From NCBI GenBank assembly GCA_023653785.1, contig JAMKCH010084952.1, forward strand, positions 1-64,000: a stretch of 64,000 nucleotides of DNA, read 5' to 3'. Source of the DNA: Ophioderma brevispina. Its lineage: Eukaryota; Echinodermata; Ophiuroidea; Amphilepidida; Ophiodermatidae. How positions within the stretch are numbered: the first letter of the stretch is position 1; every line of letters starts with the position of its first letter. Positions 11,993 through 24,117 of the stretch are shown piece by piece. Position numbers and translations under genes: made by a program. The notes beneath the pieces are model-generated. The model worked only from the letters and a program-made list of their open reading frames with translations. It had not been told where the DNA came from and searched no databases.

Positions 11993-12748
11993 ACCCATTT
12001 TTCGTAGATCCTCAAGTTTTTTGACACAAAAAATAGATTTTATTAAAACTTTGTCAGATGACAGCCCTGGCCCAAACCTACTGAAACAATATTTAAAAAT
12101 TCAACAGGATGTCTGTTGCCATGGCAACAGTCAAATCTTTGTTTTGGTGGCCTCATTAACAAGAAATAGGCCTACTAAAATGAACACTTTCATTGTGAAA
12201 AATATGCAAAATTCAATGCACTGGTAATGACAGACTATGAAAACATTTTTACCAACAAATAAATATTTGCATAGCCATATCCCTTCAGTTGTGCATGTGA
12301 ACGAAAAATTGTTCACCAGTGTTGCCAATTTGGCCACCTGTTGCCATGTTGGAAATACTGGTACTACTGCATTTTTGGAAGTTAAAAACCCATCTTTTTA
12401 GACCCAATTTTAGCAGATCATAGCATCCAACACGGTGAATTTTTTGGTTTTGTGCAGATGAGGAATGATTTTAGATTATGTTTCTTTAATTTAACATTCT
12501 TATCTGGGGTTATCAGCCGTTTCGGTGTCACGTGACCTCAAAGTTTTCGAATTTTTTACAACCATCAGTAAAAACAACCTTTTTGCAGCAATTACAATTA
12601 CGTACCAATACTTATGAAAAATTATTGTATTTTGGCTAAAGAATATTTGCAAGAATGTTTGAAACTACTTCGCTTTTTTGCTTCAGCCATAATACTTTGT
12701 AATTTTTTTTTCGTGTCCAAAACCTTGAGGATCTACGAAAAATTGGGA
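11993..12748. mobile_element. Inverted-repeat element, about 756 bp
   Basis: The left end has CATTTTTCGTAGATCCTCAA, then G, T-rich sequence and GACAC. The right end, inverted, has the same CGTAGATCCTCAAG core, then GTTTTGGACAC, giving arms of about 34 bp. No transposase-like frame lies between them, and I could not read a clear target duplication. It is most simply a non-autonomous foldback or MITE. Confidence 0.65.
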
Positions 12749-15700
12749 TTTAAGTTCCCACGCTGCGCTGTGGGTGGCTAATTTAATATATGCACATCAT
12801 CAGCACTCGCACTTTCGACACCGCTTATTTCTTTGTTACAAGCACACAGCGGTCACTCCTGTACAAAATAAAAAAAATAAAAAAAATAAAAAATTCTTTT
12901 TTAATAATTGAAGTGGTGAACCGCCAAAATTAAGTGTGTCATATGAAAAAGCACATACGTCGATAATTTAAGACAATTGAAATAACAGACATTGGTTAAT
13001 TTACTGTCTTCAATACAAGCTATTGGCACGTGTGCGGAGTGATCTTATGTTGGCCAACTGAACACGTGGCCACGTGGTGAGCAATTATTAGTACCCTACC
13101 CCTCTAGGGCGTATTGCGCTGTCTGCCCGGTAGACTCTTTCTGCTGTAAATTTACGTGCTATGCAGTCAATAAGCAGTGTTGCCAACGGCCGCGGTTTAC
13201 CGGCACAATTGGGCTACTTTTTTTACATGCCTGCCGCGCCTAAAAAAAGGCCACCGCGGGTTGCCCCAAATTGGGCTACGTTTCATGTCCCAAGAGGCGG
13301 CGGCCTGTGTGCGGCGGCCCCCGCGGGAACCTTTAACACATCTCCCTCTGTACATCATTTTATTTCGAAGCTGAGCTCCGAGAAAGTTTTAAAAAGGTCC
13401 AATTGTTTATCGCTTCCTTTCTTCTTGAACATGCTTTACCTGCATTCACTACGCGGGATACTTACACTCGCTCGGGTATTACAACAATAGTACAAAGACA
13501 TCTCAACTCATTCCTGTGATCTGAGTGCTTTGTGCTCAGTGCTCCTTACAAGACGGGGAGTAGGTGCTCACTCAGTATAACAACAAATAATTATCCTAGA
13601 CAAAAAGTGACCGTCATGGGTGGTACACGTGAGAGGGCAATTAAACATTGCTAAGCTGTTCGATGTGCTCCTACAAGACGGGGAGTAGGAGCTCACTCGG
13701 TATAAAACAAATATTAACACACTACACACACAAAGTGACCTTCTTGGGTGGTACACTGTACAAGGGTGGGCTCATTCCGCATTCCCGGCTCACTGGGTGA
13801 AACGTGAGAGGGCAATTAAACTAGCTTTCGGATGTATTAGAATGATACGCCGCATGCATCCTTTTCTGTTGCGAATATATTTCATAATCATATGGTTGTC
13901 TACCAGTACCCTATTAGTTTGTTTAGGTCGTAATTAGCGTGATTTGGTGAATTTTTGGCGCGAAAATACCAATTTATCAGTGCCAGAAAAAACGCGGAAT
14001 TGGCGAAATTCGTCGTCGTTAAAGCTTGTTTTCTAAACGCCGGACCCTTATCAATTTGGAGGTGAAGATTTAATTTATGTTGGAAGCTGTCACACACTGG
14101 CTGGAAATCATATTCTGCTTCCGGAAATTTACATTTTTTTCTCCAGCCCTGTTGTTACTATTATTGCTATAATTACAACTGTTTTTAATCGAGTGTGTGT
14201 TAATAAAGAAACCGGTGGGGGGCACTTGTATTCAAAGGTGCATATGATGCTTGAACAAAAAAACGCGTAAAAGGGCGTCTTTTTTTAAACGGGCTACGCG
14301 CGTACACGTTTCGGGTGTCAAGAACAGCAAAATATGAAAAACGGGATGTTTTTTTTCTTAACCTGAAATTGTCAGCTATATCTCATTAGCAGGAGGATCA
14401 AAATCATCCAAAATAAGCTTGAAAACCTAATAGTTGTGAAATTCAAAATATAGCACCACGAATGTGGCAAGGTCATCTTGGGGATTTAACATTTTGGTGA
14501 GTATACTTGTGGAAAATTAAATTGGAGTGATTTTCAAGGATTTTTTCCAACGTCCAAGCTGCCGCGGTTAGCCTCAATCAAAGTAATTTTTTATATGCAT
14601 CCGAAACTGCAAAAGAGCGTCCTGGAAGCCATAACGCAATTCAATGCGACCACTGAACAGGGAAACTATAAACTTAATACATAGTAGAGGACTATTTACC
14701 GACTATATCGGCTGAAATATTATCACAACTGACCACTTCATCAGTTCATGTATACAAATAGTTGTTTTCGGCGATCGCTGGCCGGCCCGGGCTGGCCGGT
14801 ACACTGGGATTACTTTTCCATCGTGCGCAAGTCCTCTTTTTAAGTGCAGCGCCATACGTACTGCGCATGTGCAGGGAATTCACAATCGATTCATCCGCAA
14901 TATAACCGAAAATTTTAACCAGTTTTTAACACCCGAGGTGTGTGAATCGTCCCAACTTTGAAATAACATATCTCTGGAATACAAATCGTATTGGATTTCT
15001 TCAACAACAGTTTCAGAAGGTATTATGCCGCTACATAATGAGGTTATTTTTATTTCTTTGGGAAAATATATATTTTTTATAGATCACTAAAACGTGGGTT
15101 CATTCCATGCCAAAACACCAAGTGTGGAACCCACTACACAAACTACACCCTCCGAATTGTGGTTTATGGGTTGTTTACAATCATGGTACCTCGGCTGTCT
15201 CATTTGGGGTGAACAAATGAAGTCTCAAGATTATTTTCCAATATTGATGTTTTTACATTGGAGGCAGTTTGAGAAGGTATATTCCCAAAATTTTGAAGCG
15301 TCAATGTCTTCGTGAACAATTTTTATGATTGACGAAATGTTTACATTTTTCAGAGAGGACAAGATTTTTGACAGAACACTTCATCATTTTCCTACATTTT
15401 GAGGTGAAAAAACAATTTGCTTTTTGAATTTTTTCAGTATTTTAAATTTTTGTATAAAGTTAATTCAAACAGTATGTTTTTCCAAAATTTGGAGATGTGA
15501 GTTTCTTCAGGAACAATTTGTATGGTTAGAGTCAACTTCATGTTTTCGGAAAGGACAGCTTTTGTGACGGAACACTGACTTCAACATTTGATCATTTCAT
15601 ACAGAACACTTAATGGGTAGCCACCAGGTTTACTACAAATGTAATAGAACATAAACTAGAGTTTTTAAAGAAAATACCACAAATCAATCTGTCAATTTAG

Positions 15701-17783
15701 TTTTAAGCTTTTATTGGCCTAAATTCGGAGAGGACATTTTTTTGAACGGAATTTACCCCTAAATTTCAAATTGACACCACCTGTTACCGAATGGTCAATT
15801 TCTTCTAAGATTTCTGGAAATAATTACCTTTCTTTGCTTCAAATATTATTCCTGATGTTGAATGTTGTCCCAAATGTTCTTTATGATAGTGTTGAATCTA
15901 CTCAAATATTTACCTTCATCAAATGAGACGGTGATTTTAAAGAAAGCAATTTCCATACATATTTCAATTTTTGTTAGTCATCAAGCATTCAAATGATTTC
16001 GTGGCCGCTGTAGGTTGTGCTTTTAGTGGGTCCTTTAAGTTGCATGTACATTTATGAAAAAGTAATAGACATGTTTTTTTTTATGGGTCACATTAGTGTT
16101 TACAGGCCAAGAGGTACCCTGATTGTCAAACACACAACCCTTATTATCGGCTTTGCCCAACGGCAACCCTCTACCACACCACACAGTCCATATAATTCGA
16201 CTTCAACCATGTTTGGATTCAGTCAGAAATGAAAATGCTTACTACTGTCGCAATAAAATGATGTAGAAACCACCTCACACACCAATTTCTGCTTATTAGC
16301 ATTCTTTACATATCCGGATACATTCGGAAGTTTATCTTTGTCCTGTATATTTTGAATGTAGTGCCTACCCCTCTTTTGATATAGACTCGTGCAATGTTAT
16401 GAAAATATTTTCTGTCAGATGTATTTCTGGTTCTTATTATTTGTCTTTGCTATAATTCTTTAACTTTGTATTAGTAAGTTATCTTACTTAAAGAGTGCTT
16501 GGTGTACTTATGATAGTGATTGTATTTAAGGGGAAGGTCTTTTATGCTTTTTAAAATATTTACAACTACAAGTATGTATTTTAGCTTATCTAATTCCACA
16601 TGTGTATTTCTCTAGTGGTATTTAATTATGATTTATATTGGAGAATTGTTGATTATTTGTAATTATGTTTTTTTATTACTTGGTCTTGTACCACCTGGCT
16701 CCATGGGAGAACAATGCTGAGCATTGAATGGTCCCCCCCGCCAGGGTAAGAAGAATGAATAAATATAAATAAATAAATAATAATGTTTACAACTGTTATT
16801 TGTATTTTCAACATTAAGTCAAAACAAGAGTGCAATCGAGAGCAAAAGTGCTCACGCAACAACCATAACAAACAACTCTGTGGGAATGGCATGCACTTTG
16901 ACCCTTGAAAGTAAAAAACAAGATGCCAAGCTATTTTTGTGATAATTATTTTTTGCGATTTTTTTAAGATGTGAACATTATGTTTTTATTGGGTTTAATA
17001 ATTGTTATGGTTTTAAAAACCGAAAAATCCTAAGCCACATGAGTCATACAATACTTTAATGCGTTTTGAAATTTGCTATAGTAGATTCTTAGGATGGCAC
17101 AAAAAAGGAAAAAAATAAAATATCGCAACCCTTTTTCCTTTCTTCCCTCCTCCTCTCCCCGTACAGGCCGTACGGTTTCGACTGTGTACACAAACGTGGC
17201 ATTAAATTTCTTCCTTTAAATTTCTTACTCCCCTCTAAACAAAGTAGTTCTTCCTTCTTTAATCGTGTATAGGGATAATTAAGCAACAGGAAACAGTAGT
17301 ACAATGGATATTAAAATTACTCAATCGTAATAGAGCAATTTTAGTCGTTTTAATTTGAAAACCAGGAGATGAGAGTAAAACTTGGTAAGCGTATAAAATT
17401 TTGACATTGGTGTTTCGGCTTTAGTGAAAGGTCACGGATCTACCTGACCTAAAGGTCATCAATGCGTTTTATTTGTCAACAAGCTGAATCGCTGGGTAAC
17501 ATCACTGCACAGAAATATTTTAAGGTTTAATTATTTCAACATTATTCACTCTTCATTTTGAATGTCGACCTCCATTGATGCTGCCATCATTGTTTCAAAA
17601 CTGTCTGGTAAAGTGATTTTATATATCGAGCGGACCATTTCATAATGGAAGATGAGACAAAAGGTACTGTTAAAACATGTCAACAAGGCTCCCCTGTATA
17701 ATAACGCTTAAAAGCTAGTCAATGGAGTGTTCTGTGTTTAGAGGGTTATATCCCTCTAACACAGATTCGATCTGTGTAGGAAT
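12749..17783. other. Intergenic DNA with scattered short repeats
   Basis: No gene is recognised. A perfect 14-bp palindrome CACGTGGCCACGTG lies at 13063-13076. Two diverged copies of a segment of about 130 bp with ACAAGACGGGGAGTAGG lie at about 13540-13665 and 13666-13800. Loosely related segments with AGAGGACA and GAACACTTCA words recur between 15290 and 15740. A TGACCT-AA-AGGTCA everted repeat lies at 17445-17458. Confidence 0.5.
16680..16790 (+). mobile_element. Possible non-LTR retrotransposon 3' tail
   Basis: A GGTCCCCCCCGCCAGGGTAA segment is followed by GAAGAATGAATAAATATAAA and TAAATAAATAA iterations. A unique stretch closed by short TAAA or AATA iterations is typical of the truncated 3' ends of CR1 or L2-type LINEs. 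No reverse transcriptase is present, so the call is weak. Confidence 0.3.
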
Positions 17784-20506
17784 CCCACCCGCTCAGATTT
17801 TTGTTGAAAGGTTGCAGTCAAAGGTACCTTTTATGGGGCTACAGAAGAGGGTCAAAAGGAACATTTCAAATTCCATTCCGTTTTGAAGTTATGGCTCTCA
17901 AAGTTTTCCGACTCGGACTGTAAAATTTTGATTAGTATTAAAAAAAAAAACTTTATTATTCTATTATATACTCGTAGTGTCTTTTGTTTATTGATGCACA
18001 AGTGGCAAGTAGAATTTCTATGCATCCCCTTAGTAAAAATAGGCCCCTCAAATATGTTGCCATATGCAAATGGACTAAAATGGGACACACATAGAGGGCG
18101 CTATTTTGACGCGTACACCTGATATGAAGTTCTAGCATTGAAAAAATATTAGCATACACTATAACAAAACTGGATGGAAGTATTTTGGGAATTTTTTTTT
18201 TTTTTAACGTTTTTGGTTTTTTTATTTCTTTCTTTTTTTCCATAACATGTCCCAAACAATTCCTACATGACATGTTAGTTGACCCAGTTCAAAATTTTTC
18301 CGAGTCAATTTTGCACTTTTTCTGGTAAAGGTTTCCGAATTCTCAAATTCTGCAACTTTTAAAACCAAATGGTCCAACTTGCTTCATCCCACAATTCTGT
18401 TTTTCACACTGACAGACAACATCAACATACAAAACAAAAACTGTAATCCCAATGATTGTTATAGTGTATGCTAATATTGTTTCATGCCAAACTTCTATCA
18501 TGTGTACGCATCAAAATAAGCGGCCCTCTGATGTTGGTCCCATTTTAGTCCCTTCGCACCACGGCAACTATTCGAGGGCCTATTTTTACTAGGGGAATAC
18601 GGCCATATTTCCAGAACTGGGTACAAAAAATGTTACACATGCAAAAGAAACAAAAAAGGCACCAATATGAATTACTCTCAACAACACGACTTTTATTCCT
18701 TACATGTAAACTGTATATAAGTAAATCATTTTTGGAAACTTATACGACAAGATGTCGGATTGGCCAAAAGAGAGACAATATCAGGGTGGTTAAAATTCCA
18801 TAGGGTGTAACATAAGACAATTACATATTTTTGTCATTTTAAATAACCTTGGTCAGGTTTTTTTTCCAAAATATGCAGGTCAAAACAGATGTGGATTTTG
18901 AAAGACATGACCAGTCCCTCCAAAACATATAAAGGAGATAACTACTGTTGTTCTGTTTTGAAACATACAGGGTGGTCAATTCACTTATATTTTTGGACAA
19001 AAAGAAGGTCATTTTGAAGACTTAACCTCTTTTATTATTCAAGTACTCATAATCCTATATTTCTTTAAGAAGAATACATGGATATGGGTTTCCTGTCCAA
19101 TTAATGACACATAATTAAGTATAACAGGGGATCCAGTATTATTATACACAGGGGATCCATGTATTATAAAGGTCAATAGCAATATTTATTAAGGCATTAA
19201 AGTCGCCCTGTATTTAACCATTTGAGCAAGATGACAACCATTTAACTTAACATGGACAAGGTGGCCATTTCTTACTTAACTAGGTGAAGTTTGTATTCCC
19301 ATAGCTACTAACCTTTTGACATGTTACAAACTCATACTGAATGCAAAATACATGGATCGGGCGGCTATTGAGCCATATGTCTTCAAGGTCTTGGAACCCT
19401 AAGTACAATTGTATTGTGTTTCATGAATCATATCTATTCCTTAACTCAATTCAAATCATGCTTTATTTGTATACATACATGTATACAACTTCATGTTTGA
19501 CTTGACATCACTCATAAAATTCTCCAAACTCAGGTGTCTCCATACAGGTCCCCCCAATGCAGCAATTTTGGTTGAAGAGACATTGGTCATGAAATTACAT
19601 TATTATGCTTCAGTATGCGAATTAACCTTTAGATAGGGATACCACTGTGTGATTAAAAAAGATAATTATAATTGAAAATCAAGTTAACCCAATTTTCACA
19701 TCTTTTTGGATATATTTTTTAGCACAGAAACGCGAATATTCACCAAAGTGATCAAACTTTGTACCTATTAACATCTAATTTACTAATTAATTAATTACAT
19801 TAGTGGAACCATTCGTTTGTTATCTGAGTTAATCTAATCATTCATTGACAGTGTATGTGCAATTTGAGTCCCACAAGTGTTTCAATTCTCTACTTATTTT
19901 AATTATTAATAGGCGCGCTTTTTCAACCCGTTTGTGTGTATGTCTATCTCCTCCTCCCACCGCCGCTCCCCCCCCCGCCGCACCTCCCCACCCCCGTTAG
20001 CCTAGCTGAAGTTTTCGACCGTAACTCTCATAATTCTATCCAATGGGCAGAAAATGGTTTTATCTTAAAGAGCCGGCTTCTAGGAATAATAAGACATCAA
20101 ATTTCTTTGAACAGATCACATAGTTTTAAGAATTAAATGGAATTAAACTGAAAAAAAAGTTTGGAGTGTAACACTAACAGATCCCCCATTTAGTGTACCA
20201 TTCAGACATACGGCCATCCAAAAAGGGAGGGGAAGATGAAGGAGGTGCGGGGTAAAATTCTACTGTCTTTTTATTCCTTCCCCACGTGGCAACTACTGAT
20301 TAATATAAATAGCATTAAAGATTAATAAGTTTTTTTTAATCTGAATCACAATTTTAATAGTCCTAGTGTAAACTTTGAAATGGTGTAAGCCCATAATTTC
20401 AAAACGGAATGGAATTTTTTTTTTCCTTTTGACCGTCCCTCTGTAGCCCCATAAAATGTACCTTTGACTTGCATTTCAATCATCAACAAATCTGAGAAGG
20501 GATGGG
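17784..20506. mobile_element. Foldback element interrupted by about 1.7 kb of extra DNA
   Basis: Outer arms 17784-17965 and 20320-20506 are inverted copies, sharing CAGATTTGTTG-like, GTCAAAGGTACNTTTTATGG and TTCCATTCCGTTTTGAA blocks. Inner arms 18026-18170 and 18457-18597 are also inverted copies, sharing TAGTAAAAATAGGCCC, GGACTAAAATGGGAC and TATTAGCATACACTATAACA. On the left, the outer and inner arms are nearly adjacent (about 60 bp apart). On the right, they are separated by about 1.72 kb (18598-20319). The simplest reading is one long foldback with a later insertion in its right arm. No transposase was recognised. Confidence 0.7.
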
Positions 20507-20544
20507 TTCGGTTTTTTGGCATGGAATGACCCAAGTGCTGTTTT

Positions 20545-20675
20545 TGTACTGATTCTGAATTTGCTTATTCCGCATCGGACCCGCTTCGCACCCACCCCGG
20601 CTTTTTCAATAGACTCCCGTGCGTAGCGTTGTTAGGAGGTAGGTACGGACGACGTGCAACGTTACGGAACGAGCT
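20545..20675 (+). repeat. Fragment of the 541-bp satellite unit
   Basis: It contains ACTGATTCTGAATTTGC, CGCACCCACCCCGGC, TTTTTCAATAGACTCCC and GTTAGGAGGTAGGTACGGAC in the order seen at 9310-9420. It directly abuts the outer arm of the foldback that ends at 20506. Confidence 0.8.
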
Positions 20676-20953
20676 AATTGGTGTTGAGCATGTTGAGCAA
20701 TGCTCAGTCAGGGTGCAGAATTCCTGGACCCAAGCACTGCAAGACTAGTAATAGTTTGCCCCAAAAATTCACTATTTTAACGAATTACGACAGAACGTTG
20801 ACTGTAATTATTTTGAGCAACACATTGCCATAAGTTAGTTACCTCATAAGAGTACCTTGAGTCTAAAACACAATCAAAAGTAAACTAAAAAGACGTTTAC
20901 TTCTCCACAACCGGCTTCTCTTGCCTCTTCAATTAAATGTGTGAAAATTCTTT

Positions 20954-21440
20954 CTATCGAGCAGCTGATTAATAGACTATTTGCGCAATCCCCGAAATGC
21001 ATCTCATTCGGTGCCCATTTCCATCCGGAACTTGTACCAGAGGTCATGTTTACAAAAAAATTTTTTGTTCGTTCGCGTCGCCGAACAGTGCCTAAAATTA
21101 CAATACAAGTACCTTCTCACGTGAAGTTAATCTTACAAAAATGTAGAAGAATATCTATGGAACAAAAAACAATCGAGGCACTGGTGTTGAAATTCACGAC
21201 AAAACGTGATATTTTCGATCGTAACTGTGCCCTACTTGTCACCTGACGGACGATTACACAACTATAGTGCAACGTCACAGATAGGGTAAGTTTTCTGGTA
21301 TTTCGTTACGCTCCTAACCGTATATTTTTAGCCGACTTGAGGCTGGTAAAAGTTCCCGTATGGAAATGGGCACCGAATGAGATGCATTTCGGGGATTGCG
21401 CAAATAGTCTATTGACTATCGATGAACAGCTGATGGATCG
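20954..21440. mobile_element. Element with a perfect 52-bp inverted repeat
   Basis: Positions 20972-21023 and 21361-21412 are exact reverse complements over all 52 bases, with weaker complementarity outward (CAGCTGAT / ATCAGCTG). The 337-bp spacer has a short open frame on the + strand (20941-21246) with no recognised domain. It is probably a recently active non-autonomous element. Confidence 0.8.
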
Positions 21441-21670
21441 ATAATTAGAATCAATTTATGTTGCCGTTTCTTTATTGTATAAGCTTTGGGTAGACTACGG
21501 AAATCGCTTAGGTATTTTGTCACTCCCCCCTTTACTTGCCATGATGTGGATTTCGGGGGAAATGAACCAGAGAGCCGGCCGAGTATATACGAGTACGGCG
21601 TTGCTAAAAAGAGACTATATTGGCCCAATTCGCGGATACCGAAGTAAAATCAAATATATGCAAAGCAAGG

Positions 21671-22455
21671 CCAAGAAAAAAAGTTTGTCTCAGAAGACCG
21701 CGCGCATTTTTTAGCGCATTATTTTTTTTAGGTTCTACTAAACTTTTTTTATAATAATAATAAAAAAAGTGGGTCAAAAATGCAATACATTTTTTAAAAA
21801 TCCAGTATTCCGCATTAGCATTTAAGAAAAAAATAGAAAAAAAAACCCCGCATTTTGCATTTGCTTTTTTCACATTTCTGAGACAAACTTTTTTTTTTTG
21901 CCTAACAAGCAATTGCAGCTTGGACTAAAGAAAGAAAGAAAGGGGAAAAAGTGGGTCAGGAAAATGCAATAGATTTTTTTTAAATCCGCATTTCGCATTT
22001 TTCAAAAAAAAATAAAATTAAAGAAAAAAAAACACATTTTGCATTGCTTTTTTCACTTCTTCTGAGCAAACTTTTTTTTTGCCTAATCAAACAAATTGCA
22101 GCTAGGACTAAAGAAAGAAAGAAAGGGGAAAAAGTGGGTCAAAAATGCAATAAATTTTTTTAAATCCTGCATTTCGCATTTTTCCAAAAAAAAATAAAAT
22201 AAAGAAAAAAAAAACATTTTGCATTTGCTTTTTTCGCATTTCTTCTGAGGCAAACTTTTTTTTCCTAATCAAACACATTGCAGCTTGGACTAAAGAAAGA
22301 AAGAAAGGGAAAAAAGTGGGTCAAAAATGCAATAGATTTTTTTTAAATCCCGCATTTCGCATTTTTCAGGAAAAAAAATAAATAAAATAAAGAAAAAAAA
22401 ACACATTTTGCATTTGCTTTTTTCACATTTCTTCTGAGACAAACTTTTTTTGCCT
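21671..22455. repeat. 183-bp tandem array bounded by inverted termini
   Basis: The landmark GGACTA after CAGCTTG recurs at 21922, 22105, 22287 and 22486, giving periods of 183, 182 and 199. Each unit has AAGAAAGAAAGG, AAAGTGGGTCAAAAATGCAA, a TTCGCATTTTTC tract, GCATTTGCTTTTTTC and GAGACAAACTTTTTTT. The last motif occurs inverted at 21678-21697 (AAAGTTTGTCTCAGAAG), so the array sits between inverted ends. This suggests a transposon whose subterminal part was amplified. Confidence 0.8.
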
Positions 22456-22601
22456 AATCAAACAAATTGCAGCTTGGACTAATACGTACGTAGGTAAGCC
22501 TATATTCTAGATCTTGACCCGCGGGGATCTTGATCGGGATCTGGACCTGCGTGCATGGATGTTTTATTTTACAATAAAGTAGATAAACTGTATTCATATA
22601 G

Positions 22602-22604
<3 letters not shown>

Positions 22605-22647
<43 letters not shown>

Positions 22648-22651
22648 GGGG
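22605..22651. repeat. Poly(A)-poly(G) homopolymer junction
   Basis: A run of 35 A is followed directly by 12 G. With the G17-A32 junction at 353-401 this is the second such junction in the window. The longest open frame in the area (22555-23121) crosses it as a Lys-Gly run and is not a credible protein. Confidence 0.9.
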
Positions 22652-22890
22652 CTGCCACCTTGGAGGTAAGTCGCTCAGTCACCAAAGACCGCGACAGGTG
22701 TGGCAGGATATGGTCCTCCGGACTCATAAGTCCACCTACAATGGTGAAGACTCGGGTGAAGAATAGGGCACTCGATTCAGCCGACTCTTTCCGCAACGTT
22801 AGTTTCACGCTTTATTCCGTATATTATAGGCCCTATAGTCGTCTATTAGAGATAGGATTTTATTTAATAAGCAGGCAGTTTTCAGTACAG

Positions 22891-24116
22891 GTTAGCATGA
22901 TTCATCCGGGGGGGGGGGGTAACTGGTATTCTGGTCGGGTAACTACCCGCGTTACAAAAAACGCGAGACCTGGCATATGGGCAGGTCTCGAGACTTGCAA
23001 TATAGGGTATCAAATTCAACCTATGTCTCTGTCAGTCTCACATGGTCTCACATATATGGTATCAAATTTTACTTTTCAATTTCCGGTAGAGTATAAAATC
23101 AGCATGAATCTGTTAGAATGATGATTTTTGTGTTGATATCATGCTCAAAACAGAATAAAAAGTCCATAAATAGCTCAAAATTGACTATAAAATCCAAGGT
23201 TAAAATTCCAATGGAATATTGCTTGGCCCCGAGTCTCGGATAGGGTGTCTATTTGAATAAATCTGGTCTCGGATAGGGTATCCATTTGAACAGATAGGGT
23301 ACCATTTCATTAGTTTCTGGTCTCATATAAGGTCACCGCCGGAACGCTTGTAACTCGGGTGGTTACCCGGGCTCGTGTAGAGGTTACCCCTCCCCCGGAT
23401 TCATCTTGCTTCTTCACAGTGGTGGCGACTTTTGTTTGGTCCTTTATCATTTTTCACTTAGATTTTACCATTCTTATTTTTTTTACTATAGCCTATAGGC
23501 CGCCGCCATGGCCGCCTTATAATGCAACTGAGCGGCCTATGAGCTCATATGTAAAGACACAATGATAAAAGCGTAGGCCAGATGCATTATAATCATGATA
23601 ATGCATGACGAATCGTGCTAAATACAGTATGTACAAATTTGTATAGTCCGCCGGACTCATGTCCACCTACAACGGTAAGAATAGGGCATTTGACACGAAG
23701 TGACACGATTCAGTTTACGCAACATGCACGCTTTATTCCGTTGTCGTCGATGGAGACCAGACTATGGCTCCGGGCGGACTACATCTCCTATTACACCGGT
23801 ACTTAGAAAAATAATTAGTGATCATACTCTCGTCACAGGGTTCCAGTGACACCCCTACAGTTTAGTTACTTACATCTCATACTCTCACCCAGATCCCTAT
23901 GATTATTTCCCTTCTTGTGTCAAACCGACAAAAACTAATTTCATAGGGCCTACTAGCATTATAATGCATCTGGCCTTAGCTTTTATCATTGTGTCTTTTA
24001 CATAGGCCGCTTGCATTATAACAGTAAAAAATGAAAATGATAAAATCCAAGTGAAAAATGATAAAGGACCAAACAAAAGTGGCCACCACTGTGAAGAAGC
24101 AAGATGAATCGTGCTA
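22891..24116. mobile_element. Foldback element, split by a later insertion
   Basis: The right arm (about 23945-24116) and left arm (22891-22906 plus 23406-23610) are inverted copies. Shared blocks, in left-arm orientation, are TTAGCAYGATTCATC, TTGCTTCTTCACAGTGGTGG, CTTTTGTTTGGTCC, TATCATTTTTCACTT and GACACAATGATAAAAGC. The left arm is broken at GATTCATC by the 491-bp element at 22907-23397, and the intact right arm shows what the site looked like before. A solo arm occurs at 7118-7218. No coding capacity was seen. Confidence 0.85.
22907..23397. mobile_element. 491-bp inverted-repeat transposon with 8-bp target duplication
   Basis: The element is flanked by the octamer GATTCATC at 22899-22906 and 23398-23405. 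The ends are inverted copies: a G run, then GGGGTAACY, then CGGGTAACYACCCG and GTTACAA, about 45 bp per arm. The 8-bp duplication suggests the hAT superfamily or another family with octamer duplications. The interior holds repeated TCTCGGATAGGGT and TAGGGTATCAAAT words and no transposase. Confidence 0.88.
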
Positions 24117-24117
24117 A

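Noticed and set aside
14205..14360. GGGGGGCACTTGTATTCAAAGG start of a possible MITE
   Set aside because: It looks like a transposon end, but I could find no matching inverted end nearby, so borders cannot be supported.
17445..17458. TGACCT-AA-AGGTCA everted repeat as a nuclear receptor site
   Set aside because: A single short match in intergenic DNA with no gene nearby is not enough to call a regulatory site.
21671..22455. Possible CRISPR-like array
   Set aside because: Units are contiguous 183-bp tandem copies without unique spacers, in an animal genome.
22555..23121. 188-codon open frame on the + strand
   Set aside because: It crosses a poly(A)/poly(G) run as Lys and Gly stretches, continues into the left end of a transposon, and shows no domain.
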